From the NCBI RefSeq assembly GCF_012221945.1, contig NZ_CP032549.1, forward strand, positions 1,612,001 to 1,676,000: DNA of 64,000 nt. The letters are read 5' to 3'. How positions within the stretch are numbered: position 1 is the first letter of the stretch; each line of letters starts with the position of its first letter. A model generated the notes under the pieces. That model was not told the origin of the DNA, made no database searches, and was given only the letters and a program-made list of their open reading frames with translations. Positions 44,886-52,742 of this stretch are shown piece after piece. Source of the stretch: Glutamicibacter mishrai. GTDB taxonomy: Bacteria; Actinomycetota; Actinomycetes; Actinomycetales; Micrococcaceae. Position numbers and translations under genes: made by a program.

Positions 44886-45899
44886 TTAGCTGTAGAGATC
44901 CGGCTTGCTGTTCAGCTTCACTTCAACCTTGGCACCGGTGCGCTGGGCCTCGACGCCCGCCTCGCAGCAGGCCGCAGTGGCGTAGCCATCCCATGCGTTC
45001 GGCCCGCCAATTTCATCGCGCAACGCGGCGTCAACCCAGGACTGGATTTCGGTGTCGTAGGCTGCGCCGAAGCGTTCCTCGAAACCAGGGGTGACCTTGC
45101 CGCCCCACTGGCCTGCGGTCCGCACATATGGGCCGGCATCGTTGCCGATGGACACGATGCCGTCTTCAAAGGACGCCTGGGTGGCCACTTCGTAGCCGAA
45201 CTTGGCGTTGACGTAGATCTCCACGTCAGCCAGGACACCCGACGAGGTTTCCAGCAGGACATGCTGCGGATCGTGCTGGCCGTTCGGCGCATTGCGGGTG
45301 GCCTTGCCCAGACGCACCTGCACCGAGGTGATTTCCTCGCCGGTGAAGAAGCGGATGGCGTCGAATTCGTGCACCACCGAGTCGTTGATCAGCATCTCGT
45401 TGGTGAAACCCTCAGGTGTGTTCGGGTTGCGGTGCTGGTGGTGGAGCACCAGCAGTTCGCCCAGGCCCTGGTTCTCGATCAGCTGGCGCAGCTGCTGGTA
45501 TTCGGCGTCAAAGCGGCGCATGAAGCCCACCTGGATGCGCTTGCGGCCCAGCTTGGCCTCGGCCTCGACGATTTCCCAGGACGAGGCGGCATCCGGGGTC
45601 AGCGGCTTCTCGCACAACACCGGAATGTCTGCTTCCAGCACCTTGAGCAGTGCATCGTGGTGCAGGAAGCCCGGGGTGGCCAGCAGTACCGCATTCACCT
45701 CCCCGCTGGAAAGCGCGGCATCCAGATCGGTGTAGCCCTTGGCGCCGGGGATGCCCTCGATGGCGGCGTTGACCCGGTCCGAGTCGATGTCGACCACGGC
45801 GGCTACTTCGGCACCGGAAATACGGTGGTGGATTCGCTGGATATGGTCAGCGCCCATGCGTCCGGCTCCAACGACGGCGACGCGCAGGATATCTGGCAC
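44886..45899 (-). CDS. iolG: myo-Inositol 2-dehydrogenase
   Basis: 337 residues, Gfo/Idh/MocA family; oxidises myo-inositol to 2-keto-myo-inositol with NAD, the first pathway step. RVAVVGAGRMGADH near residue 6, VLCEKPLTPDAAS near 93 and the catalytic segment NDSVVHEFDAIRFF near 168 (His/Asp) fit IolG. The GTG at 45899 is preferred: AAAGGA lies six bases upstream, whereas the TTG five codons earlier overlaps that site. Lies between iolE and iolH. Confidence 0.93.
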   Translation of the reverse strand: MPDILRVAVVGAGRMGADHIQRIHHRISGAEVAAVVDIDSDRVNAAIEGIPGAKGYTDLDAALSSGEVNAVLLATPGFLHHDALLKVLEADIPVLCEKPLTPDAASSWEIVEAEAKLGRKRIQVGFMRRFDAEYQQLRQLIENQGLGELLVLHHQHRNPNTPEGFTNEMLINDSVVHEFDAIRFFTGEEITSVQVRLGKATRNAPNGQHDPQHVLLETSSGVLADVEIYVNAKFGYEVATQASFEDGIVSIGNDAGPYVRTAGQWGGKVTPGFEERFGAAYDTEIQSWVDAALRDEIGGPNAWDGYATAACCEAGVEAQRTGAKVEVKLNSKPDLYS

Positions 45900-45941
45900 G
45901 ATATGTCCTTTCAAGAAATTTTTGGCTAGGTTCAGTCTGGC

Positions 45942-46862
45942 TTAAACGTGGGTGCGGGAGACGCAGCTGTGCAGATAGTTACGCGTGCGCGTGGCAATCG
46001 GCAGCGGCACCGAGAAGTCGGCCACCGGGTACATGTCCTGCTCGACAATACCGAAGATCGGACGGCCCAGTTTCTCTACTTCCTGCAAGACCTCGTTGAG
46101 GTCGGGCAGGCCCGATGGCGGCTCGCACATGACCCCGGCCAGGTTGGCGGCAGCCCAGGTCATATCCTTTTCACGCACGGTGGCCAGGATGTCCGGGTTG
46201 ATCTGCTTCAGGTGCAGGTAGCCGATGCGTTCCGGGAAGCGGTGGATCAAATCCACGCTGGAGGCTCCACCGTATTCGGCGTGTCCGGTATCCAAGCACA
46301 GGGTGGTGTACTGCGGGTCGGTGACTTCGAGGAACTTCTCGATGTCGCTCTGGCCGCAGACGTGGGAGTCCGCGTGGGAGTGGAACTGCTGCTTGAGGCC
46401 GAATTCCTCCTGCAGGATCTTGCCCAGGCGGTCATGGCCCTTGGCCAGCGAGTCCCAGCCCTCGGCTTCCAGGACGCCTGGTTCCAGCGCCTGGCCGGTG
46501 ACGTCATCGCGCCACATAGCCGGGATCACCACGATGTGCTCGCCGCCCATGGCGGCAGTCAGCTCGGCGACCTTGCGGGCTGGCTCCCAGGCTTCTTCCC
46601 AGGCGTTGGCGCTGCCGTCGATCCCGCGGTGGAAGGCGGTGAAGACGGTGCCGGCGCAGACGTTCAGGTCGCGGGCGGCCAGCTCATCGGCGAGCTGGGA
46701 AGGGTCGGTGGGCAGGTACCCGTACGGGCCCAGCTCGATGGTCTTGTACCCGGCTTCGGCCACCTCGTCGAGGAAGCGCTGCCACGGGGTCTGCTTCGGG
46801 TCATCGGCAAACCATACGCCCCAGGAGTCAGGAGCAGTTCCGATGGTGATGTTCTGTGCCAT
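45942..46862 (-). CDS. iolE: Inosose dehydratase
   Basis: 306 residues, TIM barrel; removes water from 2-keto-myo-inositol to give the trihydroxycyclohexane-dione, the second step. The IolE hallmark GTAPDSWGVWFADD is at the N-terminus; metal ligands include Glu in TIELGPYGYLP near 42, QQFHSHADSHV near 158, CLDTGHAEYGG near 190 and IFGIVEQDMYP near 270. It sits 29 bases after iolA and 42 before iolG on the minus strand. Confidence 0.95.
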   Translation of the reverse strand: MAQNITIGTAPDSWGVWFADDPKQTPWQRFLDEVAEAGYKTIELGPYGYLPTDPSQLADELAARDLNVCAGTVFTAFHRGIDGSANAWEEAWEPARKVAELTAAMGGEHIVVIPAMWRDDVTGQALEPGVLEAEGWDSLAKGHDRLGKILQEEFGLKQQFHSHADSHVCGQSDIEKFLEVTDPQYTTLCLDTGHAEYGGASSVDLIHRFPERIGYLHLKQINPDILATVREKDMTWAAANLAGVMCEPPSGLPDLNEVLQEVEKLGRPIFGIVEQDMYPVADFSVPLPIATRTRNYLHSCVSRTHV

Positions 46863-46891
46863 GGTGGATACCGTTTCTGTGGCTCAAAAAG

Positions 46892-48406
46892 CTAGTTGGA
46901 TGGGAAGTTGAAGGTGGCTGCCGTACCCTTGGCTGGTTCTGGCCAGCGCTGGGTGATGGCCTTGCCACGGGTGTAGAAACGCACGCCATCCGGGCCGTAG
47001 ATGTGGTGCTCGCCGAACAGCGAGTCCTTCCAACCGCCGAAGGAGTGCCAAGCAACCGGTACCGGCAGTGGCACGTTCACGCCGACCATGCCCACCTGGA
47101 TGCGGCGGGTGTAGGTGCGGGCGTGGGCGCCGGAGGAGGTGAAGATGGCGGTGCCGTTGCCGTAGGGGTTGGCGTTGACCACTTCGATGGCCTCTTCCAG
47201 CGAATCCACACGCAGCACGACCAGGACCGGGCCGAAGATCTCCTCGGTGTAGGCGCTCATTTCGCGGCTGACCTTGTCGATGATGGTCGGGCCGACGAAG
47301 AAGCCGTTCTCGTGGTCCTTGACCACCAGGTCGCGTCCGTCGATGACCAGCGCGGCGCCGGCCTGCTCGGCTTCGCCGACGATCTTCTGCAGGCGGGACT
47401 TGGAGGCCGGAGTGATGACCGGACCCATATCGGCCTTCTCATCAAAGCCGTGCGAGACGTTGACCTTGCCGGCGTGCTCGGCCAGCTTGTCCACCAATGC
47501 GTCGGCGGCATCTCCTACGGCCACGGCCACGGAGATGGCCATGCAGCGCTGGCCGGCGGAGCCGAACGCGGCGGCGTTGATGTGGTCGGCGGCCAGATCC
47601 ATATCGGCATCCGGCATGATGACTGCGTGGTTCTTCGCCCCGCCCAGTGCCTGCACGCGCTTGCCGTGCTTGGTGGCGGTTTCGTGCACGTACTTGGCGA
47701 TCGGGGTGGAGCCGACAAAGGAGATGCCGTCGATATCCGGGTGCGACAGCAATCCGTCCACGGTGTCCTTGCCGCCGTGCAGGACCTGGAAGACGCCGTC
47801 TGGCAGGCCGGCTTCCTTGAACAGCTTGGCGATCAGCAGCGAAGCGGATGGGTCGCGCTCGGATGGCTTGAGGATGAAGGTGTTGCCGGTGGCGATGGCT
47901 ACCGGGGCCATCCACAGCGGCACCATGACCGGGAAGTTGAATGGCGTGATGCCGGCGACCACGCCCAGTGGCTGGCGGAAGGAGAAGACGTCGATGCCGG
48001 TGGAAACCTGGTCGGAGTATTCGCCCTTCAGCGACTGCGAGATGCCGCAGGCGTACTCGACGACTTCGATGCCTCGGCTGATTTCGCCGGCGGCGTCCGA
48101 GAGGACCTTGCCGTGCTCGCTGGTGATGATGCGGGCCAGCTCGTCGGTGTGCTCGGTGAGCAGCTGCTGGAAGCGGAAGAGGATCTTGCTGCGCTTGGCG
48201 ATCGATACTTCGCCCCAGGTTTCGGATGCGGCCTTGGCGATGGCGACGGCCTGGGCCAGGTCCTCGTCGTTGGCCAGGCGCAGCTGGCCGGTGACCTCGC
48301 CGGTAGCCGGGTTGTAGACCGGCTGGGTCTGGGTTCCGGTGCCTGCGCTGGGGGCTCCGTTGATGTAGTGCAAGATCTCTGCGACGTCGGTGGCGATAGT
48401 AGTCAT
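46892..48406 (-). CDS. iolA: (Methyl)malonate-semialdehyde dehydrogenase
   Basis: 504 residues of the aldehyde dehydrogenase superfamily, CoA-acylating MMSDH branch; forms acetyl-CoA (or propionyl-CoA) from malonate- or methylmalonate-semialdehyde at the end of the pathway. Catalytic Cys in GSAGQRCMA near 285, NAD site ITPFNFPVMVPLWM near 150, EEIFGPVL near 390 and HSFGGWKDSLFG near 450 are all in place. The ATG at 48406 follows AAAGGAAG. Its position between iolD and iolE supports IolA. Confidence 0.95.
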   Translation of the reverse strand: MTTIATDVAEILHYINGAPSAGTGTQTQPVYNPATGEVTGQLRLANDEDLAQAVAIAKAASETWGEVSIAKRSKILFRFQQLLTEHTDELARIITSEHGKVLSDAAGEISRGIEVVEYACGISQSLKGEYSDQVSTGIDVFSFRQPLGVVAGITPFNFPVMVPLWMAPVAIATGNTFILKPSERDPSASLLIAKLFKEAGLPDGVFQVLHGGKDTVDGLLSHPDIDGISFVGSTPIAKYVHETATKHGKRVQALGGAKNHAVIMPDADMDLAADHINAAAFGSAGQRCMAISVAVAVGDAADALVDKLAEHAGKVNVSHGFDEKADMGPVITPASKSRLQKIVGEAEQAGAALVIDGRDLVVKDHENGFFVGPTIIDKVSREMSAYTEEIFGPVLVVLRVDSLEEAIEVVNANPYGNGTAIFTSSGAHARTYTRRIQVGMVGVNVPLPVPVAWHSFGGWKDSLFGEHHIYGPDGVRFYTRGKAITQRWPEPAKGTAATFNFPSN

Positions 48407-48449
48407 TGCTGTTCTTCCTTTGGAGTTCTGGAGTTTTCTGGTCTCTGCC

Positions 48450-50396
48450 TTAGCCCAGCAGGGGCTTTTGGCGTGCCTTGTGCTTGGTGTAGTTCTGGTA
48501 GGCCGATTGGGTGCTCTCCAGCTCGGCGACTTCGCTGACCGGGACATCCCACCAGGACTCGCTGGACGGAGCATCGGCGTAGAGGTCCGATTCGATGTGG
48601 ATCAGGATCGGGCCGGAGCCTTCCGGTGCCGCCTTGGCAGTGGCGATCGCTGCCGACAGGTCCTCGATGGCGTCAGGGCCCGGGGTGATCCGGATGACCT
48701 TCACGCCCAGGGATTCGGCGTTGGTGGCCAAATCGATCGGCAGGGTCTCGCCCTCGTCGAAGCTGTGGCTCTGCTCATCCAGGGTGCGGTACTTGGTGCC
48801 GAAGCGCTGGGAGCCCAGCGATTCGGAAAGCGCGCCGATGGAGGCGTAGCCGTGGTTCTGGATCAGCACGTGGATCACCTTGAGCCCTTCGGCCACCGCG
48901 GTGACCAGCTCGGTGTGCATCATCAGGTAGGAGCCATCGCCCACCATGACCACCACGTCGCGGTTCTCCTGCTCGCCGCGTTCAGCTTCGGCGCGCACCG
49001 CGCGCTTGATGCCCAGGCCGCCGGCTATCTCATAGCCCATGCAGGAAAAACCGTATTCCACGTGGTAACCGTAGGGGTCGGAGACCCGCCACATCTTGTG
49101 CAGGTCCCCGGGCAGCGAACCGGCGGCGCAGACCACCACATCGCGGGGATCCATGGCCTTGTTCACCGCGCCGATGATGGCGTTCTGGCTGACCAGCGGG
49201 GACAGGCGCTCGGCGAAGGCCTCATCCACGGTGGCGTCCCAGCGCTGCTTCTCGGTGGCGACCTGCACTTCCAGGGCCCCCTCCACGCGGTAGCCGGTCA
49301 GTGCTTCGCGCAGCGCGACCAGTGCCTTGCGGGCATCGGCCACCACCGGCAGCACGGTGCCGTGCTTGTAGGCATCCAACGCCGCGACATTGATGTTCAC
49401 GAACTTCACGTCGGGGTTCTGGAAGGCGGTGCGGCTAGCGGTGGTGAAGTCCTCGTAGCGGGTGCCGATGCCGATGACCAGGTCGGCCTGCTCGGCCAAC
49501 GCGTTGGCGGCGGTGGTCCCGGTGGAGCCGATGGCGCCCAGCGAGTACTTCGAATCCCATGGCAGCACGCCCACACCGGCTTGGGTATTGCCCACAGGGA
49601 TGCCGGTGGCTTCGCAGAGTTCAGCCAGTTCCCCGGTGGCAAAGGCGTAGAGCACCCCGCCGCCGGCCACGATCAGCGGGCGCTTGGCCGCACGGATCAT
49701 CTTTGCCGCCTCGGCGATATCCTGGGCCTCTGGCTCGGGGCGGCGGATCTTCCAGTCGCGCTCGGCGAAGAATTCTTCCGGGAAGTCGAAGGCCTCGGCC
49801 TGCACATCCTGTGGCAGCGAGATGGTCACCGCGCCGGTTTCCGCCGGGTCGGTGAGCACGCGCAGCCCATGGTGCAGGGCGCTGGCCAGCTGCTCCGGGC
49901 GGGTGACGCGGTCGAAGTACTTGGACAGCGGGCGGAAGGCATCGTTAACGGTGATGTCGTAGCCATGCGGCATTTCCAGCTGCTGGAGCACCGGATCGGC
50001 GGCACGGGTGGCGAAGGTATCGGAGGGCAGCAGCAATACCGGCAGGCGGTTGGCTGTGGCCAGCGCGGCGCCGGTGAGCAGGTTGGAGGATCCTGGGCCG
50101 ATGGAGGTGGAGACCGCGTAGGTGGCGCGTCGGCGGGTGTGCCGGGCGTAGGCGACGGCCTGGTGCGACTGGGCCTGCTCGTTGCGGCCCTGGTAGTAAG
50201 GCATCAGGCTTGGGTCCTTGGCCTGCCACTGCTTCAGCGCCTGGCCTACGCCTGCGACATTGCCGTGGCCGAAGATGCCGAACATGCCCGGGATCAGTCG
50301 TTCACGGTACTGGGTTCCGCCGATGGAATCCACCGTGTACTGGCGGCCGAGGAATTCCACAACCGCCTGGGCGACGGTCATTGTGCGTGTAGTCAT
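48450..50396 (-). CDS. iolD: Trihydroxycyclohexane-1,2-dione hydrolase (ring opening)
   Basis: 648 residues, thiamine diphosphate enzyme. It opens the ring of 3D-trihydroxycyclohexane-1,2-dione to 5-deoxyglucuronate. Three-domain ThDP layout: catalytic Glu region VGQALKQWQ and EQAQSHQAVAYA near 50-70; SIGPGSSNLLTGA near 95; and the diphosphate/Mg motif GDGSYLMMHTEL near 495-510 with an Asn in VLIQNHGYASIG near 525. It follows the aldolase gene by 15 bases. Confidence 0.95.
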   Translation of the reverse strand: MTTRTMTVAQAVVEFLGRQYTVDSIGGTQYRERLIPGMFGIFGHGNVAGVGQALKQWQAKDPSLMPYYQGRNEQAQSHQAVAYARHTRRRATYAVSTSIGPGSSNLLTGAALATANRLPVLLLPSDTFATRAADPVLQQLEMPHGYDITVNDAFRPLSKYFDRVTRPEQLASALHHGLRVLTDPAETGAVTISLPQDVQAEAFDFPEEFFAERDWKIRRPEPEAQDIAEAAKMIRAAKRPLIVAGGGVLYAFATGELAELCEATGIPVGNTQAGVGVLPWDSKYSLGAIGSTGTTAANALAEQADLVIGIGTRYEDFTTASRTAFQNPDVKFVNINVAALDAYKHGTVLPVVADARKALVALREALTGYRVEGALEVQVATEKQRWDATVDEAFAERLSPLVSQNAIIGAVNKAMDPRDVVVCAAGSLPGDLHKMWRVSDPYGYHVEYGFSCMGYEIAGGLGIKRAVRAEAERGEQENRDVVVMVGDGSYLMMHTELVTAVAEGLKVIHVLIQNHGYASIGALSESLGSQRFGTKYRTLDEQSHSFDEGETLPIDLATNAESLGVKVIRITPGPDAIEDLSAAIATAKAAPEGSGPILIHIESDLYADAPSSESWWDVPVSEVAELESTQSAYQNYTKHKARQKPLLG

Positions 50397-50411
50397 CGAG
50401 CTTTGTCCTTC

Positions 50412-51341
50412 TCAGCTTCGTGCCGGTGCGGTGGTGTTCAGTAGCGATGCGGCGGTGGCCACGGCGGCGGCCACATCTTCGTCTTCGGGGTAGAGCAGGG
50501 TCCGTCCGACGGTCAGCCCCTGCACTCCGGGCAAGGCCAAGGCGGCCTGCCAGGAGGCGAAAACCTCGTCCGGGCTGCCAGCCGGGTCCCCGCCGAGCAA
50601 GACCGTAGGCAGGGTGGTGGCGGCCATGACCCGTTCCATTTCCTGCACCACGGGGATCTTCAGCCAGGTGTAGGCGCTGGATTCGCCCAGTCCGGCGGCG
50701 ATGCCCATGGACTTGATGACCGCGTCGGGACGCAGGTCGTTGACGACCTTGCCCTCGACCCGCTTGGAGATGAAGGGTTCGACCATGGCGACCAGCTGGT
50801 GCCGGGCCAAATCGGAGACGGCATCGGCGGTGGCCTGCAGGGTTTTGACGGTGTCCGGGTCCTCGTAGCTGATCCGGGTGAGCATCTTGCCGCCGTCGGC
50901 GCCCAAGGCGGCCAGGGCGGAGGCGGTGTGCCCGGTGAAGCGGTCGTCGATCTCGTTGACCAGGCCGGTCAGGCCGCCACGGTTCATCGATCCGAAGACC
51001 AGTTTGCCTTCCAGCGCCCCGAGCAACAGCAGGTCATCGAGGATATCCGGGGATGCGAGCACGCCGTCGCAGGCCGGGTTCTGCAGGGCGATCTGCAGCC
51101 GGTCCAGCAGCTGGCGGCGGTCGGCCATGGCGGTGGCGCGCTTGCCTACCGACAGGGCGCCGCGGGCCGGGTGGTCGGCGGCGATGATGAAGTTCTGGCG
51201 TCCCAGCACCGGTCCGGCATGCTTCTGGCGGGCGGCTGCGGCGCGCTGCACCGATGCCGGGTCTTCCAAGCGTTGCCGGGTGATGGATTCATAGCGGCGC
51301 GGATCTTCGCGATCCACGCTCAGCTCGGTTGCCTGTTTCAT
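50412..51341 (-). CDS. Probable 2-deoxy-5-keto-gluconate-6-phosphate aldolase (DeoC/LacD-like)
   Basis: 309 residues, (beta/alpha)8 class I aldolase-like. FIIAADHPARGALSVG near 52, GKLVFGSMNRGG near 125, MVEPFISKRVEGKVV near 195 and TWLKIPVVQEMERV near 235 (Lys candidate for the Schiff base) are seen. The ATG at 51341 is two bases from the iolC stop. The operon has no IolJ of the class II type, so this protein most likely performs that split into malonate semialdehyde and dihydroxyacetone phosphate. It resembles the uncharacterised aldolase-like gene of the C. glutamicum iol cluster (Cgl0159 type). Role inferred. Confidence 0.75.
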   Translation of the reverse strand: MKQATELSVDREDPRRYESITRQRLEDPASVQRAAAARQKHAGPVLGRQNFIIAADHPARGALSVGKRATAMADRRQLLDRLQIALQNPACDGVLASPDILDDLLLLGALEGKLVFGSMNRGGLTGLVNEIDDRFTGHTASALAALGADGGKMLTRISYEDPDTVKTLQATADAVSDLARHQLVAMVEPFISKRVEGKVVNDLRPDAVIKSMGIAAGLGESSAYTWLKIPVVQEMERVMAATTLPTVLLGGDPAGSPDEVFASWQAALALPGVQGLTVGRTLLYPEDEDVAAAVATAASLLNTTAPARS

Positions 51342-51343
51342 TC

Positions 51344-52336
51344 TTAGACCAGGTCTTTCTGGGAGGCGGGAACGGTGCGGCCGCGTTCGGCCAGCAGGGC
51401 GTTCACTTCTTCGGGGGTTGGCATGGCGTCGGAGCAGGCGACCTTGGAGGCGACGATGGCTCCGGCGGCGTTGGCGTAATCCAGCACCTGTTCCAGCGGC
51501 CAGCCGGAGAGCAGTCCGTGGCAGAAGGCTCCGCCGAAGGAGTCTCCTGCGCCCAGTCCATTGGCGGTCTGCACGGGTACCGGGGCGGAGACCACGCGTT
51601 CGGTGCGGGTTTTGGCCATCACGCCTTCGGGGCCGAGCTTGACCACGGCGATCTGCACGCCGGCCTCCAGGAGGCGGTCGGCCTGCTCGTCTGGGGTTCC
51701 TTCGCCGACGGCGACGGTGCATTCGGTGTCGTTGCCGATGGCGACGGTGGCGGAGGCCAGGGCCGCGGTGACCTGTTCGCGGGCCTGTTCCACCGAGTCC
51801 CAGAACATCGGGCGGTAGTCCAGGTCCAGGATGGTGAACTGGCCTTCGGACAGCGAGCTGGCTGGGCGGGCTTCATAGGCGGCCAGCTGGGCGCTGCGTG
51901 ATGGTTCTCGGCTCAGGCCGGTGACGGTGCTCCAGAAGATCTTGGAGTTCTTGACGGCATCGAGGTCGATGTCGCTGGTGTTGATATTCCAGTCCGGGGC
52001 CATCGGGAAGCGTCCGTAGAAGTAGAGCGGGAAGTCATCGGGTGGCAGGATGGCGCAGAAGGTGACCGGGGTCTGCAGGCTGGCGTCGCGGGTTACCTGC
52101 GTGCGGTCCACGTTGTAGCGGTCCAGCTCGCGTTCCAGGAAGGTCCCGAAGTCGTCGTCGCCGACTTTGGTGATCACGCCGGCGTCGCGTCCGTGGCGGG
52201 CCGCTGCTACTGCGACGTTGGTGGCGGAGCCGCCGAGGTACTTGCCGAAGGAGTTCACGTCGGCCAGGGATACGCCGATGTCGTTCGGGTACACATCAAC
52301 GCTGATGCGTCCGAGGGTGAGTACGTCGTAAGTCAC
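51344..52336 (-). CDS. iolC: 5-dehydro-2-deoxygluconokinase
   Basis: 330 residues, PfkB/ribokinase family; phosphorylates 2-deoxy-5-keto-gluconate. N-terminal TLGRISVDVYPN with LGGSATNVAVAAARHG near 34, and the C-terminal anion-hole/base motif NGLGAGDSFGGAFCHGL near 265 (catalytic Asp). First gene of the minus-strand operon iolC-aldolase-D-A-E-G-H-TIM. The upstream region contains a Crp-type site and two IolR-like candidates. Confidence 0.94.
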   Translation of the reverse strand: MTYDVLTLGRISVDVYPNDIGVSLADVNSFGKYLGGSATNVAVAAARHGRDAGVITKVGDDDFGTFLERELDRYNVDRTQVTRDASLQTPVTFCAILPPDDFPLYFYGRFPMAPDWNINTSDIDLDAVKNSKIFWSTVTGLSREPSRSAQLAAYEARPASSLSEGQFTILDLDYRPMFWDSVEQAREQVTAALASATVAIGNDTECTVAVGEGTPDEQADRLLEAGVQIAVVKLGPEGVMAKTRTERVVSAPVPVQTANGLGAGDSFGGAFCHGLLSGWPLEQVLDYANAAGAIVASKVACSDAMPTPEEVNALLAERGRTVPASQKDLV

Positions 52337-52390
52337 GCGGATCGACGTCCTTTCGAGTCAGAAGTTCAGGGATCGGCCAGCTGCCGACAG

Positions 52391-52406
52391 TGTGAACGGT
52401 GCCACA
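52391..52406. promoter_or_regulatory. Crp/GlxR-type site before iolC
   Basis: TGTGA-ACGGTG-CCACA matches TGTGA-N6-TCACA at nine of ten fixed positions, centred about 62 bases before the iolC start. Confidence 0.6.
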
Positions 52407-52444
52407 GGAAATACTTTGCACCATGGATCTGGCCCTGTCAAAGG

Positions 52445-52458
52445 TTTGTACTGACATA
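52445..52458. promoter_or_regulatory. IolR-like site before iolC
   Basis: TTTGTACTGACATA agrees with TTTGTCCTGACAAA at 12 of 14 bases. A second, shorter match TGTCCTGACT lies at 52556-52565. Confidence 0.5.
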
Positions 52459-52652
52459 TTTACAACATGAGTAACATGATGGGTGTAAATCCGCGGAAAA
52501 CCAGGGTTTTCCATCCGTTATTGACGCTGAAAATTAAATAGATTTCTCGATACTATGTCCTGACTTTATGACTTGATCGACGAAGTTTCCGGAGAGGCAG
52601 GCCGCCTGGATCTCGCATACTCGACTCCTTGTTCACTCGTGGAGACAATAGT

Positions 52653-52713
52653 GCATTTTGTATAGTTCAGGCACTGCATTTTGTATAGTTCCGACGATGA
52701 TTTTTGTATAGTT
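52653..52713. repeat. Three direct repeats of TTTTGTATAGTT, period 23
   Basis: Copies at 52656-52667, 52679-52690 and 52702-52713 are spaced by exactly 23 bases. The first two extend to GCATTTTGTATAGTTC. A shorter fourth match (TATAGT, 52731-52736) follows at 24 bases. The array stops seven bases before the ATPase start. Confidence 0.85.
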
Positions 52714-52742
52714 ACTTGCCTTCCCATAGGTATAGTGGGCAT

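Larger units (their letters stand above)
52337..52742. promoter_or_regulatory. iolC promoter region and repeat array
   Basis: This 406-base gap has two parts. The left (to about 52570) holds iolC control signals: TGTGAACGGTGCCACA (52391-52406), TTTGTACTGACATA (52445-52458) and TGTCCTGACT (52556-52565). The right part (52650-52742) is AT-rich and carries three direct copies of TTTTGTATAGTT. No gene is visible. Confidence 0.6.

Noticed and set aside
52704..52742. TTG start for the AAA/DUF4143 gene 13 codons upstream
   Set aside because: It lies inside the repeat array and would translate repeat sequence; the ATG at 52743 matches where the family's conserved part begins.
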